DNA of 64,000 bases from Hyalangium versicolor (GCF_020103695.1 NZ_JAHXBF010000021.1:124001-188000); one strand, 5' to 3'. Shown: positions 8,108 to 18,316, counted from the first letter of the stretch. Made by a program: numbers and translations. Notes: a model not told the origin generated them from the sequence alone.

Positions 8108-11100
8108 GACGGGCTTCCTCCCTTGCGGGCGCGCTCGGCGGCCCGGCGTGCACGTTTGTGGGCGCGGTAGGCCGCCTTGCGCAGCTCCACCGACTGGCCC
8201 TTGTCGAAGGCCTGGCCCCGCAGCAGCTCCGCGGCGTCATCTCCGCCCATGCGGCCCAGCGCGGCCCACGCGTCCTGCTTCACCTCGGTCGAGGCTCCGG
8301 TCGCCAGCGGGCGCAGGGGGTCGAGCTGATGCGTGGCAATCACCACGGGCAAGGCTACCCGGCGGCCCTCGGAGGTGGCGAGCGATTTGGAGTCTTTCAG
8401 CCCCGCGCCCATGGGCCCCACGGCCACCGGGTCGAAGGGCTTCACCGTGAGCGCCCACTCCGCGCGGTCCGGAGCCAGCCGGGCCAGGGACGTGGCCGCG
8501 GCCTCGCGCACCCTCGCATCCGGATCCGCGAGGGCGGCGCGCAGGGCCTCGGTCGCGGCGGTGAGCTCCTTGGGAGCAGAGAGGGCGGGTTTGGCTCCGG
8601 CGGCCGCCGTGCCCAGGTGGCCCAGCGTGCGTGCCGCTTCCTGACGCACCTCGCCAGGGGCTCCGGTCTCTCCGTTCTGGAGGATGGCGCGAGCCCCGGT
8701 GGCCAGCTCGGAGATGCCCAGGCGTGAGCCCGCCCAGAGCAGCCGCTCCCAGGCCTGGGCCAGCGGTGGCCGCTTCGGGCCAGGGGCCGAGGCCCATTCG
8801 GAGGCGGCGTGCCGCTCGGCCTTCACCACGGCCGTGGAGAGCGTGGCCATGTCCGAGGCGGGCGGCGGAGTGCGCGGCTCGCCCGTCCAGGTGCCGATGA
8901 CGCGGGCCGCTTCCTCGCGGGCTTGCGGCTGCTCATGCGAGAGCAGCGCGACCAGCTCCGGTACGGGCAGGGCCCCCCGGCGCGCGAGCCCCCGGCGGAG
9001 CCGCTTCCGCAAGGGCTCGTTCTTCAACGTCCCCAGCCGGGGAACGAGCAGCGCGGGCTCGGCTTCTTCGGCGAGGTACGTGGCGGCGGGCTCGGAGATG
9101 TCCGAATAGCGGCTCGCCACGGCGAGGAACTCCACGCGCACCCGGTCCTTCGGGAAGAGCACGTCGAGCGCCTTGCGCGCCTCCTTGCGCAGCGTGAAGT
9201 CATTCGAGTCGAACACCGATGCCAGCGCCGGCTCGGCGGCGGTGTCCCCCAGCTTGCCCAGCTCCGCCGCGGCGGTGATGCGCACCGGGCTGGAGGTGCT
9301 GTCGTCCGTGAGCAGTGCCTCGATCTTCACGCGGGCTCGCTCGCCGCCGATGTACCGAAGGCCCCGGACACCCGCCTGCTGCTGCTCGGAGGAGTCTGCC
9401 TCCATGGCCTCGGACTCCACCTTCTCCTCGACGCGCCTGCGATCCTCGCCCTCGGGGAGCTTCGCGGCCAGGCGGCCCAGGCCCTCGATGGCGGCGACCA
9501 CCATGCTTGGCTCGGCGGGAGCCTCGGGAGTGCCGCCCGCGGCCACCGTCTCCAGCTCGGTCAGGGCGCGCGCGTCTCCCAGCGTGCCGAGCGCCAGCAG
9601 CGCCCGCTCACGTTCTCCCGGCTCACCGGCACGCACGTAGAGCAGCAGGGGACGCAGGGAGCTCGGGAGCTTCTTGAAGGCAGCAGCCTCCGCGGCGGGC
9701 AGCATCAGCTCGCGAGCCCCGGCGCGGAGCACCTCTTCGATGGGCTCCACCTTCGCACCCTGATGCACCACGCGCTGGGCATAACGTGCCACCGCCTCGC
9801 GGCGCACCGTCACATCCCGGTCCGTGAAGAGGCTCAGCAGCAGCGCGTCCTGGCCCTGGTCGGCGCCGTGCTCCAGCTCGCGCGGGATGGCCTGCCGCAC
9901 CGCCACATCCGAGGAGCGTGCCGCTGAGCGCAGGAAGCGCACCGAGAGCGCAGCGTCCCGCAGCTTCATGTCGCGGGTGCCATCGGGCAGTGGCTTCACG
10001 TTCCGGTCCGCCACCGTCATGGCCGCAGAGACGCAGGCCAGTCTCACGCTGGGAGCCTCATCCTCCAGCACCTGCCGGGCCAGCACGTCCACCGCATCCG
10101 GGTTCAGCGTGCGGCCCAGCGCGTTCACGAGGTTGTTGCGCTCATCGAGGCTCGTCGAGGTGCGCAGCCTGCCGGCCAGCGCGGCCACGGCGGCGGGAGA
10201 AGCCAGCCGGGCCAGGGCTTCCATGGAGCGCTTCGCGGTGGCGGCGTTCTCCGAGCGCAGGAAGGCGCCCAGCACCTCCACGGCCCGGTCATCCTTGCGC
10301 CACGCGAGCAGCTCCGAGGCGCGCAGCCTCAGGTCCTCATGCTCGCTGGCCATGGCGCGGCCGAGCGCCTCGGTGACGCGCGAATCGTTGGCTCCGGACA
10401 GTCGCTCGATGACGCCGATGCGCAGGTCCGAGTGCTCGCTGGAGAGCGCGGCCAGCAGCGGCTCGAGGCTGCCAGCGGGGCTGAGCTTCTCCAGCAGCTC
10501 GAAGGCGTACTTGCGCACCTCCGGCAGCGGCGAGTTGAGCGCGGCGGTGATGCGAGGCCGGGCCGCATCTCCCCGCGTGGCCAGCTCGTCCAGGGCCGCA
10601 CGGGCCACGTCCTGCGAGAGCGAGGCCAGGGCCAGCGACAGCGGCTCATCCGAGCCGGCGGGGTACAGCTCCTTGAGGCCCGCCAGGGCCGCCTTGCGCA
10701 CCAGTTGGTGCGGATCCTCCAGCGCGCGCAGGAGCGCGGCCACGGCGGCGGGCTGTCCGGCGAAGCCCTCTTGAGTGAGCTTCACCACGCGATCCACGGC
10801 ATCGCGGCGGACGCGGTGTCCCTCGTCGTCTCCGGCGGACACCTGGCGCAGCAGACCGACGTAGGCGCCGAAGGCCAACCGGCGCAGGTGCTGGCGCTCG
10901 GCGGAGGCGAGTGCATCGGCCGAGGGCGTGGCCTCCTTGCTGGAGCCGGAGGAGAACAGGCGCCGCAGCCAGCTCTTCGCGGGCTTGTCCTGCTCGGGCC
11001 GGGGCTTCGGAGCCGTCTCCGGCTTCCACGGCTGCTCCAGCGAGCGCGGGCGGGCCACCTTCTGGGCCTCGCGGAAGTAGTCCAGCGGCTTCTGGCGCAG

Positions 11101-14100
11101 GTTGAGCACCTGGGCGGCGGCGTAGCGCTGCTCGGAGACTTCGCTCGCGAGCGCCTCGGCCAGCCCCACCATGCGGCGGCCTCGCTCATCCTCGGCGGGC
11201 CACTCCTTCATGTCGCCCGCCTTCTCCGGCTTGGGCGGCAGCAGCGCTTCGATCAAGTGGGCCTGATAGGCCTCGGGATCGGCTCGCAGCTCCAGCGAGC
11301 GAGCGGCGGCGTAGCGCACCTCGGGACGGGCACTGGAGAGCGCGCTGGTGAGCAGGTCCGGCGGCCCACCCCGGCGCGAGGCGCGCAGATCCCTCGCGAG
11401 GATGATGGCGAACACCATCTCCTGCACTTCACGGGCGCGATCCTCCAGGCCGTGGAGCATGCCACCCTCGCCCTCGGAGCCGAGCGCCGCGAAGGAGAGG
11501 ATGGCGCCCAGGCGGATGGGCAGATGGTCATGCCGCAGCGTGCCGGTGAGCACGGGCAGGGCGCGCGCGTCGCCCAGGCGCGAGAGGCCATCCGCCACCC
11601 AGGAGCGCACCGCCACATCCGCATGCCCGAGCGCATCCAACAGGTAACCCTCGTCGCCACGGCGGCAGGCGGTGGCCAGGCCTCGGCCGCCCTGCTCGCG
11701 CACCTCGCCCAGCTCATGCTTGAGCAGCGTGGTGGAATAGAAGGAGAGCAGCCGGCGCGAGCCCAGGGTGGCCAGCGCGCTCGCCGCCCGGGCCCGGAGC
11801 GGGTTGAGGAACGGCGGCGGGTAGCGGTGCTCCAGCTCCTTGTCGGTGATGAGCACGCGCATCGGCTCGATGATGTCCTCGGCTCCCCGAGCGGCGAGCA
11901 GCTCCGCGGCGCGCACCTTCAACGGCAGGGCGGCGGAGAGCAGGCCCGCGAGCAGCGGCCCGTTCTCTTTCGGGACGAGCTTGTCCAGGGACTCCAGCGC
12001 CTGGAGGTGGACGCTGGGCTCCTCGTCCTGGATGAGCTTGAGCAGCGGCGAGCGCACCGCATCCGCCGGAGCGTGGACCGCGTTCTTCGCCGCCAGCGTC
12101 CTCAGCGGGGCGTGCGCCGTCTCCACGGCCGCGAGGTGGGGCTCGGGCTTCTCCTTGCCAGCGATCTTCACCCACGCCTCGTACGCGGCGGTGGCCACGG
12201 CCGAGTCCCGGTCCTGCACCGTCTTCTTCAGCCGCTCGAGCGCCCAATCCTCCTTGGAGGCGCGCGAGGCCAGCTCCTCCACGGCGCGCAGGCGCAGATC
12301 CGGGAAGCGGCCGGCCAGGGCACGGTCCAGCGCCTTCTGCGGCTCCTTCTCGTTCCAGGCCCAGAGGGTGCGGAAGGCCTCGCCTCGCACCTTGGCGGCC
12401 TCGTCCTCCAGCGCGTTGCCCAGGAGGGGCTCGGCACCCTCGGGACGCTGGCCCTGAGCACCCAGCTTCACCAGCCGGTCCAGACCGCGGACGCGCACGT
12501 CCTCGAAACCCGAGCGCAGCGCGGCCTCGGCGCTGGAGAGCGGCGCCTCCGTATCCAGCGCCACCACGGCATCGAGCGCAGAGGAGCGCACGTCCGCGTT
12601 CGCATCATCCAGCATCCACACCAGCCGCTCACGGGCTCGCGGATCCTGCAGCGCCCGGAGTGCCGTGGCCGCCTGCTGGCGGATGGAGGACTCCGACTCG
12701 CGCGAGAGCTGGAGCAGCGCACCCAGCGCCCTGGCATCGCCGAGCTGTGCCAGCCCGCGAGCCCCGCGCACCGCCGTATCCGGAGTGCGGCAGGCCATGG
12801 CGGCGAGCAGCGGCTCCAGATCCGCCTCTGCGAGCGCCGCGCCGGGCTTGCCCGAGCCGAGGAGCTTCTCGAGGTGCTTGTCGCGGGCGGCCGTCACCTC
12901 GGCCTCGGTGGAGAACTTCGCCGTCTGACCCTCGGGGGACAGACGCTTGGCCGAGAGCACCGAGCGGCGGGCCACATCGCGCACGGCGAGGCGGAAGTCC
13001 TCGTCCTTCTGCTCCTGAACCTGGGCCAGGGACGGGTGCTCCAGCACGCGCACGGTGAAGGCCACGCGGCGCACATCCGCGTCCGCGTCATCCAGCGCGC
13101 GAGCCACCAGCGGCTGCAACTGCGCGGCGCCGAGCTGTCCCGCGCTGGCGGCGCGGATGAGCACCTCGACCTTGATATGCGCGGGGCCGCGCTCGAAGGC
13201 CGTCTTCAGCGGCTCGGTGCTGCCGGCGGGGGACACCTCGGTGAGGGCATCCAGCGCGGCCAGCCCCACGTTGGCGTCGCTGTCCGTGAACTTTCCAGAG
13301 ATGAGACCCGGCACCAGCGGCGAGGTGCCCGCGAGCTTCGCCAGCCTGCGCAGGCCCAGGATGCGGATGTCCGCGAAGCGCGAGTCGAGCGCGGCGCGCG
13401 GGGCTCCCAGCGGAGACTCCTCCAGGGTGGCCAGGGCGTCGAGCGCGGCGGCGCGGACGGCGGGATGATCATCATCCAGGCGCTCGCGGAGCTTGGGGCG
13501 GGCGGCGGTGCGGCCACGGGCAGCCAGCTCGGAGGCGGCCAGCTTGCGGACCTCGGCCTCCTTGTCCGTGGAGAGCACCTTGAGGACGAAGTCGAGCGCC
13601 TCGGGCTCCTCCAGCGCCGCGGCCTCGCGCACGGCGGCCTCGCGCTTGGGCCGGCCTCCGCTCAGGGACTCGGTGAGCGCGTCGAAGCCGTGGGCATAGT
13701 CGACCTGCTCGTCGCCGGGCTTGCCATCCAGCAGGACGTTGACGCGGTACACGCGGCGCTCGTCCCCACCGGTGAAGACGAAGCCCAGCATGTTCTTGGC
13801 CTGCCGCGCGTTGGGCGGAGGCGCGAAGGCGAGCGCGTTCACCGGCTTGCTGCCGCAGTCGACCGTGCGCGGCTTGCGGCGCTCGTCCAAGCGCCACACC
13901 TTCACCTTGCCATCGGCGCCCGCGGTCCAGAACCGATCGCTCGGCTCCTCTCCGGCCTCGGCGGCGGGAGTGGGCGGGAAGAGGAGCGCGAGCACCGGCC
14001 CGGCGTGGCTGGAGTCCTTGTCGCCGCGCACCTCGGATTCGACGGCGCCGACGAGGTACCAGAGGCGGATGCGGCCATCATCTCCCGCGGAGGCCAGGCG

Positions 14101-14667
14101 CCCATCTCGCGGGGTGAAGGCCAGGGCGCGCACGGTGCCCTCGTGGCCCGCCATGTCCCGGCGAGCGCCCGAGGCCACGGTGAAGGAGCGCACCACGCCA
14201 TCATCGCCCGCGCACGCGACGAAGATGTGGCCGGGGTCCACGGCCACGGCGCGCAGCGGCTGCGGAGAGGCCTGCCACTCGTGCACCTTCTTGCCCGAGT
14301 CCAGCACCCATCCGCGCAGGAACCCATCCGCGCCGACCGTATAGAAGTGCTTGGAGTCCGGGCTGAGCGCCACGCCCGTGCAACCGCCGGGGTGTGCGCC
14401 GGAGAGCTCTCGCTCCACCTTGCCCTCACCCAGCGAGCCCACGCGCACGGCGCCATCCGCACCGGCCGCCACCCACTGCTCCCCGGCGAGCGCCAGGGCT
14501 TGCACGGCGGAGGGCAGCTCCACGCTCCACAGCACCTTGGTGGCGGTGAAGTCGTACGCGGTGAGCCGACTGGCGGGGGCTGCACGGGCGCCGCCCACCA
14601 GGAGCACGCGGCCGTTGGCCGCGAGAGCGCGGACCTTCTCGATGTTGCCGATGGCAAGGTTGGCCAT
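8104..14667 (-). CDS. Giant WD40 / HEAT-repeat protein
   Basis: 2187 residues. Residues 1 to about 330 form WD40-like blades (for example DFTATKVLWSVELPSAVQAL, FTPRDGRLASAGDDGRIRLW, FWTAGADGKVKVWRL). From about 340 to the end there are dozens of HEAT/PBS-lyase-type helical repeats with cores such as DDHPAVRAAALDALA, DANADVRSSALDAVV and DPDARVREAAATSLARL. No catalytic motif, signal peptide or membrane helix is seen, so it is probably a large cytoplasmic scaffold. Repeat similarity explains the long open frames on the other strand, which are not genes. The downstream SWIM gene overlaps by four bases; the pair plausibly forms one complex, its target unknown. Confidence 0.9.
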   Translation of the reverse strand: MANLAIGNIEKVRALAANGRVLLVGGARAAPASRLTAYDFTATKVLWSVELPSAVQALALAGEQWVAAGADGAVRVGSLGEGKVERELSGAHPGGCTGVALSPDSKHFYTVGADGFLRGWVLDSGKKVHEWQASPQPLRAVAVDPGHIFVACAGDDGVVRSFTVASGARRDMAGHEGTVRALAFTPRDGRLASAGDDGRIRLWYLVGAVESEVRGDKDSSHAGPVLALLFPPTPAAEAGEEPSDRFWTAGADGKVKVWRLDERRKPRTVDCGSKPVNALAFAPPPNARQAKNMLGFVFTGGDERRVYRVNVLLDGKPGDEQVDYAHGFDALTESLSGGRPKREAAVREAAALEEPEALDFVLKVLSTDKEAEVRKLAASELAARGRTAARPKLRERLDDDHPAVRAAALDALATLEESPLGAPRAALDSRFADIRILGLRRLAKLAGTSPLVPGLISGKFTDSDANVGLAALDALTEVSPAGSTEPLKTAFERGPAHIKVEVLIRAASAGQLGAAQLQPLVARALDDADADVRRVAFTVRVLEHPSLAQVQEQKDEDFRLAVRDVARRSVLSAKRLSPEGQTAKFSTEAEVTAARDKHLEKLLGSGKPGAALAEADLEPLLAAMACRTPDTAVRGARGLAQLGDARALGALLQLSRESESSIRQQAATALRALQDPRARERLVWMLDDANADVRSSALDAVVALDTEAPLSSAEAALRSGFEDVRVRGLDRLVKLGAQGQRPEGAEPLLGNALEDEAAKVRGEAFRTLWAWNEKEPQKALDRALAGRFPDLRLRAVEELASRASKEDWALERLKKTVQDRDSAVATAAYEAWVKIAGKEKPEPHLAAVETAHAPLRTLAAKNAVHAPADAVRSPLLKLIQDEEPSVHLQALESLDKLVPKENGPLLAGLLSAALPLKVRAAELLAARGAEDIIEPMRVLITDKELEHRYPPPFLNPLRARAASALATLGSRRLLSFYSTTLLKHELGEVREQGGRGLATACRRGDEGYLLDALGHADVAVRSWVADGLSRLGDARALPVLTGTLRHDHLPIRLGAILSFAALGSEGEGGMLHGLEDRAREVQEMVFAIILARDLRASRRGGPPDLLTSALSSARPEVRYAAARSLELRADPEAYQAHLIEALLPPKPEKAGDMKEWPAEDERGRRMVGLAEALASEVSEQRYAAAQVLNLRQKPLDYFREAQKVARPRSLEQPWKPETAPKPRPEQDKPAKSWLRRLFSSGSSKEATPSADALASAERQHLRRLAFGAYVGLLRQVSAGDDEGHRVRRDAVDRVVKLTQEGFAGQPAAVAALLRALEDPHQLVRKAALAGLKELYPAGSDEPLSLALASLSQDVARAALDELATRGDAARPRITAALNSPLPEVRKYAFELLEKLSPAGSLEPLLAALSSEHSDLRIGVIERLSGANDSRVTEALGRAMASEHEDLRLRASELLAWRKDDRAVEVLGAFLRSENAATAKRSMEALARLASPAAVAALAGRLRTSTSLDERNNLVNALGRTLNPDAVDVLARQVLEDEAPSVRLACVSAAMTVADRNVKPLPDGTRDMKLRDAALSVRFLRSAARSSDVAVRQAIPRELEHGADQGQDALLLSLFTDRDVTVRREAVARYAQRVVHQGAKVEPIEEVLRAGARELMLPAAEAAAFKKLPSSLRPLLLYVRAGEPGERERALLALGTLGDARALTELETVAAGGTPEAPAEPSMVVAAIEGLGRLAAKLPEGEDRRRVEEKVESEAMEADSSEQQQAGVRGLRYIGGERARVKIEALLTDDSTSSPVRITAAAELGKLGDTAAEPALASVFDSNDFTLRKEARKALDVLFPKDRVRVEFLAVASRYSDISEPAATYLAEEAEPALLVPRLGTLKNEPLRKRLRRGLARRGALPVPELVALLSHEQPQAREEAARVIGTWTGEPRTPPPASDMATLSTAVVKAERHAASEWASAPGPKRPPLAQAWERLLWAGSRLGISELATGARAILQNGETGAPGEVRQEAARTLGHLGTAAAGAKPALSAPKELTAATEALRAALADPDARVREAAATSLARLAPDRAEWALTVKPFDPVAVGPMGAGLKDSKSLATSEGRRVALPVVIATHQLDPLRPLATGASTEVKQDAWAALGRMGGDDAAELLRGQAFDKGQSVELRKAAYRAHKRARRAAERARKGGSPS

Positions 14668-14746
14668 GACGCTCTTGATCCCTCCGAGTCGGATCCGAGG
14701 GGAGCGCTATGGGAGTCTCCCCGGCGGCTGCCGACTGCCCACCGCC

Positions 14747-14763
14747 GGGTTTAGCACAAGCCC
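14747..14763 (-). promoter_or_regulatory. Candidate promoter element upstream of the WD40/HEAT gene
   Basis: On the minus strand this reads GGGCTTGTGCTAAACCC, an extended -10-like TGTGCTAAA box about 80 bases before the WD40/HEAT start. A nearly identical 17-mer (one mismatch) lies just before the alpha-helical repeat gene that starts at 25021. The recurrence in front of two functionally similar genes is the main support. No good -35 box was found. Confidence 0.25.
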
Positions 14764-14790
14764 TGCCCGGGCAAGCGATTCATCGCGAGG

Positions 14791-16656
14791 CTACTGGGGC
14801 TCGGGGCAGACCACATCCGGGCAGGTCTGTCCCGCGGGGCAGGAGCAGTTGCTGGTGACGAGGATGTTGACGGAGGGGGTGAAGTCCCCGAACCACACCA
14901 CGGACTCCTGAAGCATCCGCCACTGGAAGGCGTAGAAGCCCGGCGTCGAAGGCGCGAAGGCCGTGAAGGTGAACGTCTTCTGCTGGCCCAGGTGGATGGT
15001 GTCGACGGGGCCCAGGAACACCCGCGTCTGGCCCCAGGTCCCATTGTCCTGGGGATTCTGGGAGCCCAGTCGGAAGGCCTGGCCCGCGGTCCACGCTTGG
15101 GTGCCCGTGTTCTTCATCGTGATGGACACGGTGAAGGCCTGCCCGGCCGTCACGGTGGTGGGTACGGACTGGCTGACGAAGGTGGCGTTGCGCACCGGCG
15201 TGTCGAGGAAGTTGGCCAGCACCTGCTGGCGGTGCGGCAGGAAGGTGCCGGTGAGCGCGGGAGAAATCACGAAGCGGGTGCCATCCGGGCCCGTCTCGGT
15301 GAACTCGGTGCTGTGGACGAAGCCGGAGGAGAGCGGGAACGTCAGGCCGCCGCCCAGGGGCGCATTGTTGCTGCGCTGGTGGCACCCGCCGCACGATTGC
15401 GACTGGGCGCGCGAGACGATCTGGTCCGGCGTCAGTGTGCTGCCGATGGCCGTGAGCTGGGTCTGGATGTTGGTGCGGAAGGTGCTCGCCCCGGTGCCGA
15501 ACTGGGCCCGGTAGTTGTCCGGGCCGCCGTCGCTCTGAGCGTCGCTCTGGCCGCCGTTGAAGGTGTTCGGCACCTCGTAGCCGAAGGTGTTGATGTCGTT
15601 CACCGCCAGGCTGGCCACCTGCGTGAGGAAGTGGCTCTGGAACGAGGCGGCGCGAGGATCCGTGGAGGCCGGGTTGAACAGGCCGCCGAACGGGTTGGTC
15701 TTCACCGTCACCGGGACGAACTTCAGGATGCAGGAGCTGGAGGTGGCGCAGGTGCGCTGCGTCTGGAACTCGTGCAGCATCCACGGGCCGCCGCGGAACT
15801 GGTTGGTGCGCACCTGGCCGGTGTTGCCCGTGCGGTTGCCATAGTTGTCCAGGTGGACCACCGGCATGGAGATGACCTGGTTGGTGGTGGCATCCAGGCC
15901 CTGGAAGTAGAACTTGAAGAGCTTGGTGGCGCGCGACGCCGCGCTGGTGTCATCCGACAGGTTGCGCCAGAAGTTCGCGATGGGCCGGCAGCCCTCGATG
16001 CCGAGCGCAGGCTGCGGGTTGGGCAGCACGGCCTCGAAGATGATGAAGTTGCGGCCGCCCGTGCTCCGGGCGTAGACGATGCGGTACTCGCCGCAGTTGG
16101 CGCCGGTGCTGGGGGCCAGGTCGAACCGGTTGTAGAGGCCCACCGCCTTGTAGGCGTTCATCGAGGCGGACGTGGTGTCCAGGGCATCCGCACCCTCCGC
16201 GGTGCGGCAGGCGTAGGGGAAGCCGTTGAGGGTGTTGCTGTTGTCCGTGCAGTGGGCGTAGTTCGTCACCGCGTGCAAATCGGCCTGGCCGGGGGCGGGG
16301 TTCTGGGTGTCCCAGAGCTGGCGGAAGAGCTGGAGCGCGGTGAAGCCGGTGGCGCCGTTCTGCGTGGCCAGCTGGTTGAACACGGATTGGAGCGGGAAGT
16401 TGATGAGGATGGTCTGGTCCGTCACGGCCAGCGTCTTGCGCGGATCGATGACGCCCGCGAGCTGCGAGAGCGTGCGCTCATTGAACTCGGGCTCCATGCC
16501 GATGCCCGCGCGCTCCGAGTGCGGAGTCATCTCCGCGGGAGCGGAGGGCGGGGAGTTCTCGGGAGCAGGGGCCTCGGCCGGCGCTTCCACGCCGCATGCC
16601 GCGAGCCCGGCACAGAGGAACGACACACACAGCGACCTGAGCAGCCTGTGAATCAT
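14791..16656 (-). CDS. Lipoprotein with CXXCH motif and C-terminal Ig-like (NBR1-type) domain
   Basis: 621 residues. The N terminus has a signal peptide with lipobox LAAC (Cys21 accepts lipid), followed by a Pro/Ala-rich linker. The middle region is rich in Asn and Thr and contains one haem-binding-like CGGCH (SQSCGGCHQRS) around residue 420. The C-terminal part (TVTAGQAFTVSITMKNTGTQ ... FYAFQWRMLQ) resembles the Ig-like domain found after NBR1 in eukaryotes and in many bacterial surface proteins. It ends in a Cys-rich tail, CSCPAGQTCPDVVCPEPQ. It is probably anchored in the outer membrane; redox function rests on a single CXXCH and is uncertain. Monocistronic. Confidence 0.8.
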   Translation of the reverse strand: MIHRLLRSLCVSFLCAGLAACGVEAPAEAPAPENSPPSAPAEMTPHSERAGIGMEPEFNERTLSQLAGVIDPRKTLAVTDQTILINFPLQSVFNQLATQNGATGFTALQLFRQLWDTQNPAPGQADLHAVTNYAHCTDNSNTLNGFPYACRTAEGADALDTTSASMNAYKAVGLYNRFDLAPSTGANCGEYRIVYARSTGGRNFIIFEAVLPNPQPALGIEGCRPIANFWRNLSDDTSAASRATKLFKFYFQGLDATTNQVISMPVVHLDNYGNRTGNTGQVRTNQFRGGPWMLHEFQTQRTCATSSSCILKFVPVTVKTNPFGGLFNPASTDPRAASFQSHFLTQVASLAVNDINTFGYEVPNTFNGGQSDAQSDGGPDNYRAQFGTGASTFRTNIQTQLTAIGSTLTPDQIVSRAQSQSCGGCHQRSNNAPLGGGLTFPLSSGFVHSTEFTETGPDGTRFVISPALTGTFLPHRQQVLANFLDTPVRNATFVSQSVPTTVTAGQAFTVSITMKNTGTQAWTAGQAFRLGSQNPQDNGTWGQTRVFLGPVDTIHLGQQKTFTFTAFAPSTPGFYAFQWRMLQESVVWFGDFTPSVNILVTSNCSCPAGQTCPDVVCPEPQ

Positions 16657-16740
16657 GGGATGACCCTGCCTGGATTTACCGCGAGTTCCAGGGTTGTCGG
16701 GCCATCACAGCCAGAGTTGCTGGAAAAAGACACCCTGAGT

Positions 16741-16757
16741 GGAACCACGTAGGTTCC
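16741..16757 (-). terminator. Weak hairpin after the MFS gene
   Basis: GGAACC, a five-base loop and GGTTCC form a perfect 6-bp stem 13 bases beyond the MFS stop on the minus strand. A run of five T follows only about 15 bases later, so it is at best a weak intrinsic terminator. Confidence 0.3.
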
Positions 16758-16769
16758 GGGGAGAAGCGC

Positions 16770-18230
16770 TCAGTGCATGGCGGCTTCGCTCGCCTCGGGC
16801 TTCGCGGCAGGCTTCATGCGCGGGAAGAAGAAGCTGAAGGCGAAGGCGAGCAGTGCGGCAGCGGCCATGAGCCAGAAGTTGGTGGCCAGTCCATCCGCCA
16901 GAGAGCCGCTCAGTTGGCGCAGCACGTCGTCACCCAGTCCCCGCCCGTGCTCGGGCCCGAGCAACTCGTTGGCCGCGTGCACTGGGATGCTCGGGTCCGC
17001 GGTGAGCCGCTGGACGAGCACTCCGCCCATGATGCCCACGCCGAGCGCACCTCCAATGGTGCGGAAGAACATATTGCTGGCGGTGGCGACCCCGCGCACC
17101 TCCCAGCCGACGCTCGTCTGCACAGCGATGAGCACCGCTGTGGCCGCGAAGCCCAGGCCCGCGCCGAACAGCCCCATGGCCACCTCGGGGAGCAGCAGCG
17201 GAGCGCCGGGCTGGAGCACCAGCGCCATGATGACCGTGGAGCCTCCCGCAAGGCCCAGGCCGCCCATGATGAGAGGCCGGAACCCGACTCTCACCATCAG
17301 CCTCCCGCTGATGAGCGCACACACCGGCCATGCCACCAGCATGGGGGTGATCATCGCGCCGGCTTGCGTGGCCGTACCGCCCAGCACGCCCTGGACGAAG
17401 AGCGGGACGTAGGTGGTGGCGCCGAACATCGCCGCGGAGAACAGCGCCGAGGTGATGGATGCGATGGCGATCGTCGGTCGCACGAAGATGGCCGGAGGCA
17501 TGATGGGCTCCTTCACCTTCCGCTCGACGAGGACGAAGGCCGTGAGCAGCACCGCCGCCAGCACGAGCGGCACCAGGCGGCTCCCCGTGCCCTGGACTCC
17601 CAGCAGGAGCGCCCCCACTCCCAGGCCGAGCAGCAGGGCGCCGCCGATGTCCAGGGAGTGTGGCTGCTTCTGGATGTTCTCGTGGAAGAAGGCCAGGAGC
17701 AGCACCATCGTGCCCAGGCCCACGGGCACGTTGATGTAGAAGATCCAGTGCCACGACAGCCACCGGACGATGAGTCCGCCGGCCAGCGGGCCCACGAGGC
17801 CCGAGATGCCCCACACGGCGCTGAAGACGCCCTGCACGCGGCCGCGCTCCTCCAGGCTGTAGATGTCTCCAATCACCGTCAGCGTGATGGGCTGGATGGC
17901 GCCCGCGCCCAGGCCCTGGAGCGTGCGGAAGACGATGAGCCACTCCATCGACGGAGACAGGCCGCTGGCCACCGAGCCGATGAGGAACAGGGTGATGCCG
18001 AAGAGGATGACGGGCTTGCGTCCGTAGAGGTCCGCCATCTTCCCGAAGATGGGGACGGTGACGGTGGAGGCCAGCATGTACGCGGTGAAGACCCAGGCGT
18101 AGTGCTCGATGCCTCCGAGGTCACTGACGACGGTGGGCATCGCAGTGGAGACGACAGTCATCTCCAGCGCCGCCATGAAGAGGCCGAGGGCGAGAGCAAC
18201 AGTGGTGAGCGGGCGGTGGGTCTTGCGCAT
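16770..18230 (-). CDS. MFS transporter, DHA2 family (14-helix drug exporter)
   Basis: 486 residues from the ATG giving MRKTHRPLTTVALALGLFM; the open frame runs further upstream but without membrane character. About 14 hydrophobic helices are visible, as expected for DHA2 drug:H+ antiporters. Motif A is GKMADLYGRKP after helix 2, and motif C-like GISGLVGPLAGGLI follows RGRVQGVFSAVW. The first helix carries ALEMTVVSTAMPTV, the D1 motif equivalent (usually LDxTVVNVALP), with Glu in place of Asp. It likely exports hydrophobic drugs or own metabolites. No regulator is adjacent. Confidence 0.9.
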   Translation of the reverse strand: MRKTHRPLTTVALALGLFMAALEMTVVSTAMPTVVSDLGGIEHYAWVFTAYMLASTVTVPIFGKMADLYGRKPVILFGITLFLIGSVASGLSPSMEWLIVFRTLQGLGAGAIQPITLTVIGDIYSLEERGRVQGVFSAVWGISGLVGPLAGGLIVRWLSWHWIFYINVPVGLGTMVLLLAFFHENIQKQPHSLDIGGALLLGLGVGALLLGVQGTGSRLVPLVLAAVLLTAFVLVERKVKEPIMPPAIFVRPTIAIASITSALFSAAMFGATTYVPLFVQGVLGGTATQAGAMITPMLVAWPVCALISGRLMVRVGFRPLIMGGLGLAGGSTVIMALVLQPGAPLLLPEVAMGLFGAGLGFAATAVLIAVQTSVGWEVRGVATASNMFFRTIGGALGVGIMGGVLVQRLTADPSIPVHAANELLGPEHGRGLGDDVLRQLSGSLADGLATNFWLMAAAALLAFAFSFFFPRMKPAAKPEASEAAMH

Positions 18231-18316
18231 GGCGGATGAGGCTCGCGGAATAGCGCACACCGGTGTCCGGTGGGCAAGTGCGCGAGGCGGCAGCCACGTC
18301 ACGGGACTGTGAGTTA

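Noticed and set aside
10339..14754. 1471-codon open frame on the plus strand opposite the WD40/HEAT gene
   Set aside because: It is antisense to a coherent WD40/HEAT repeat protein. Its translation is His/Arg/Gln/Gly-rich without domains, the usual shadow of GC-rich coding sequence.
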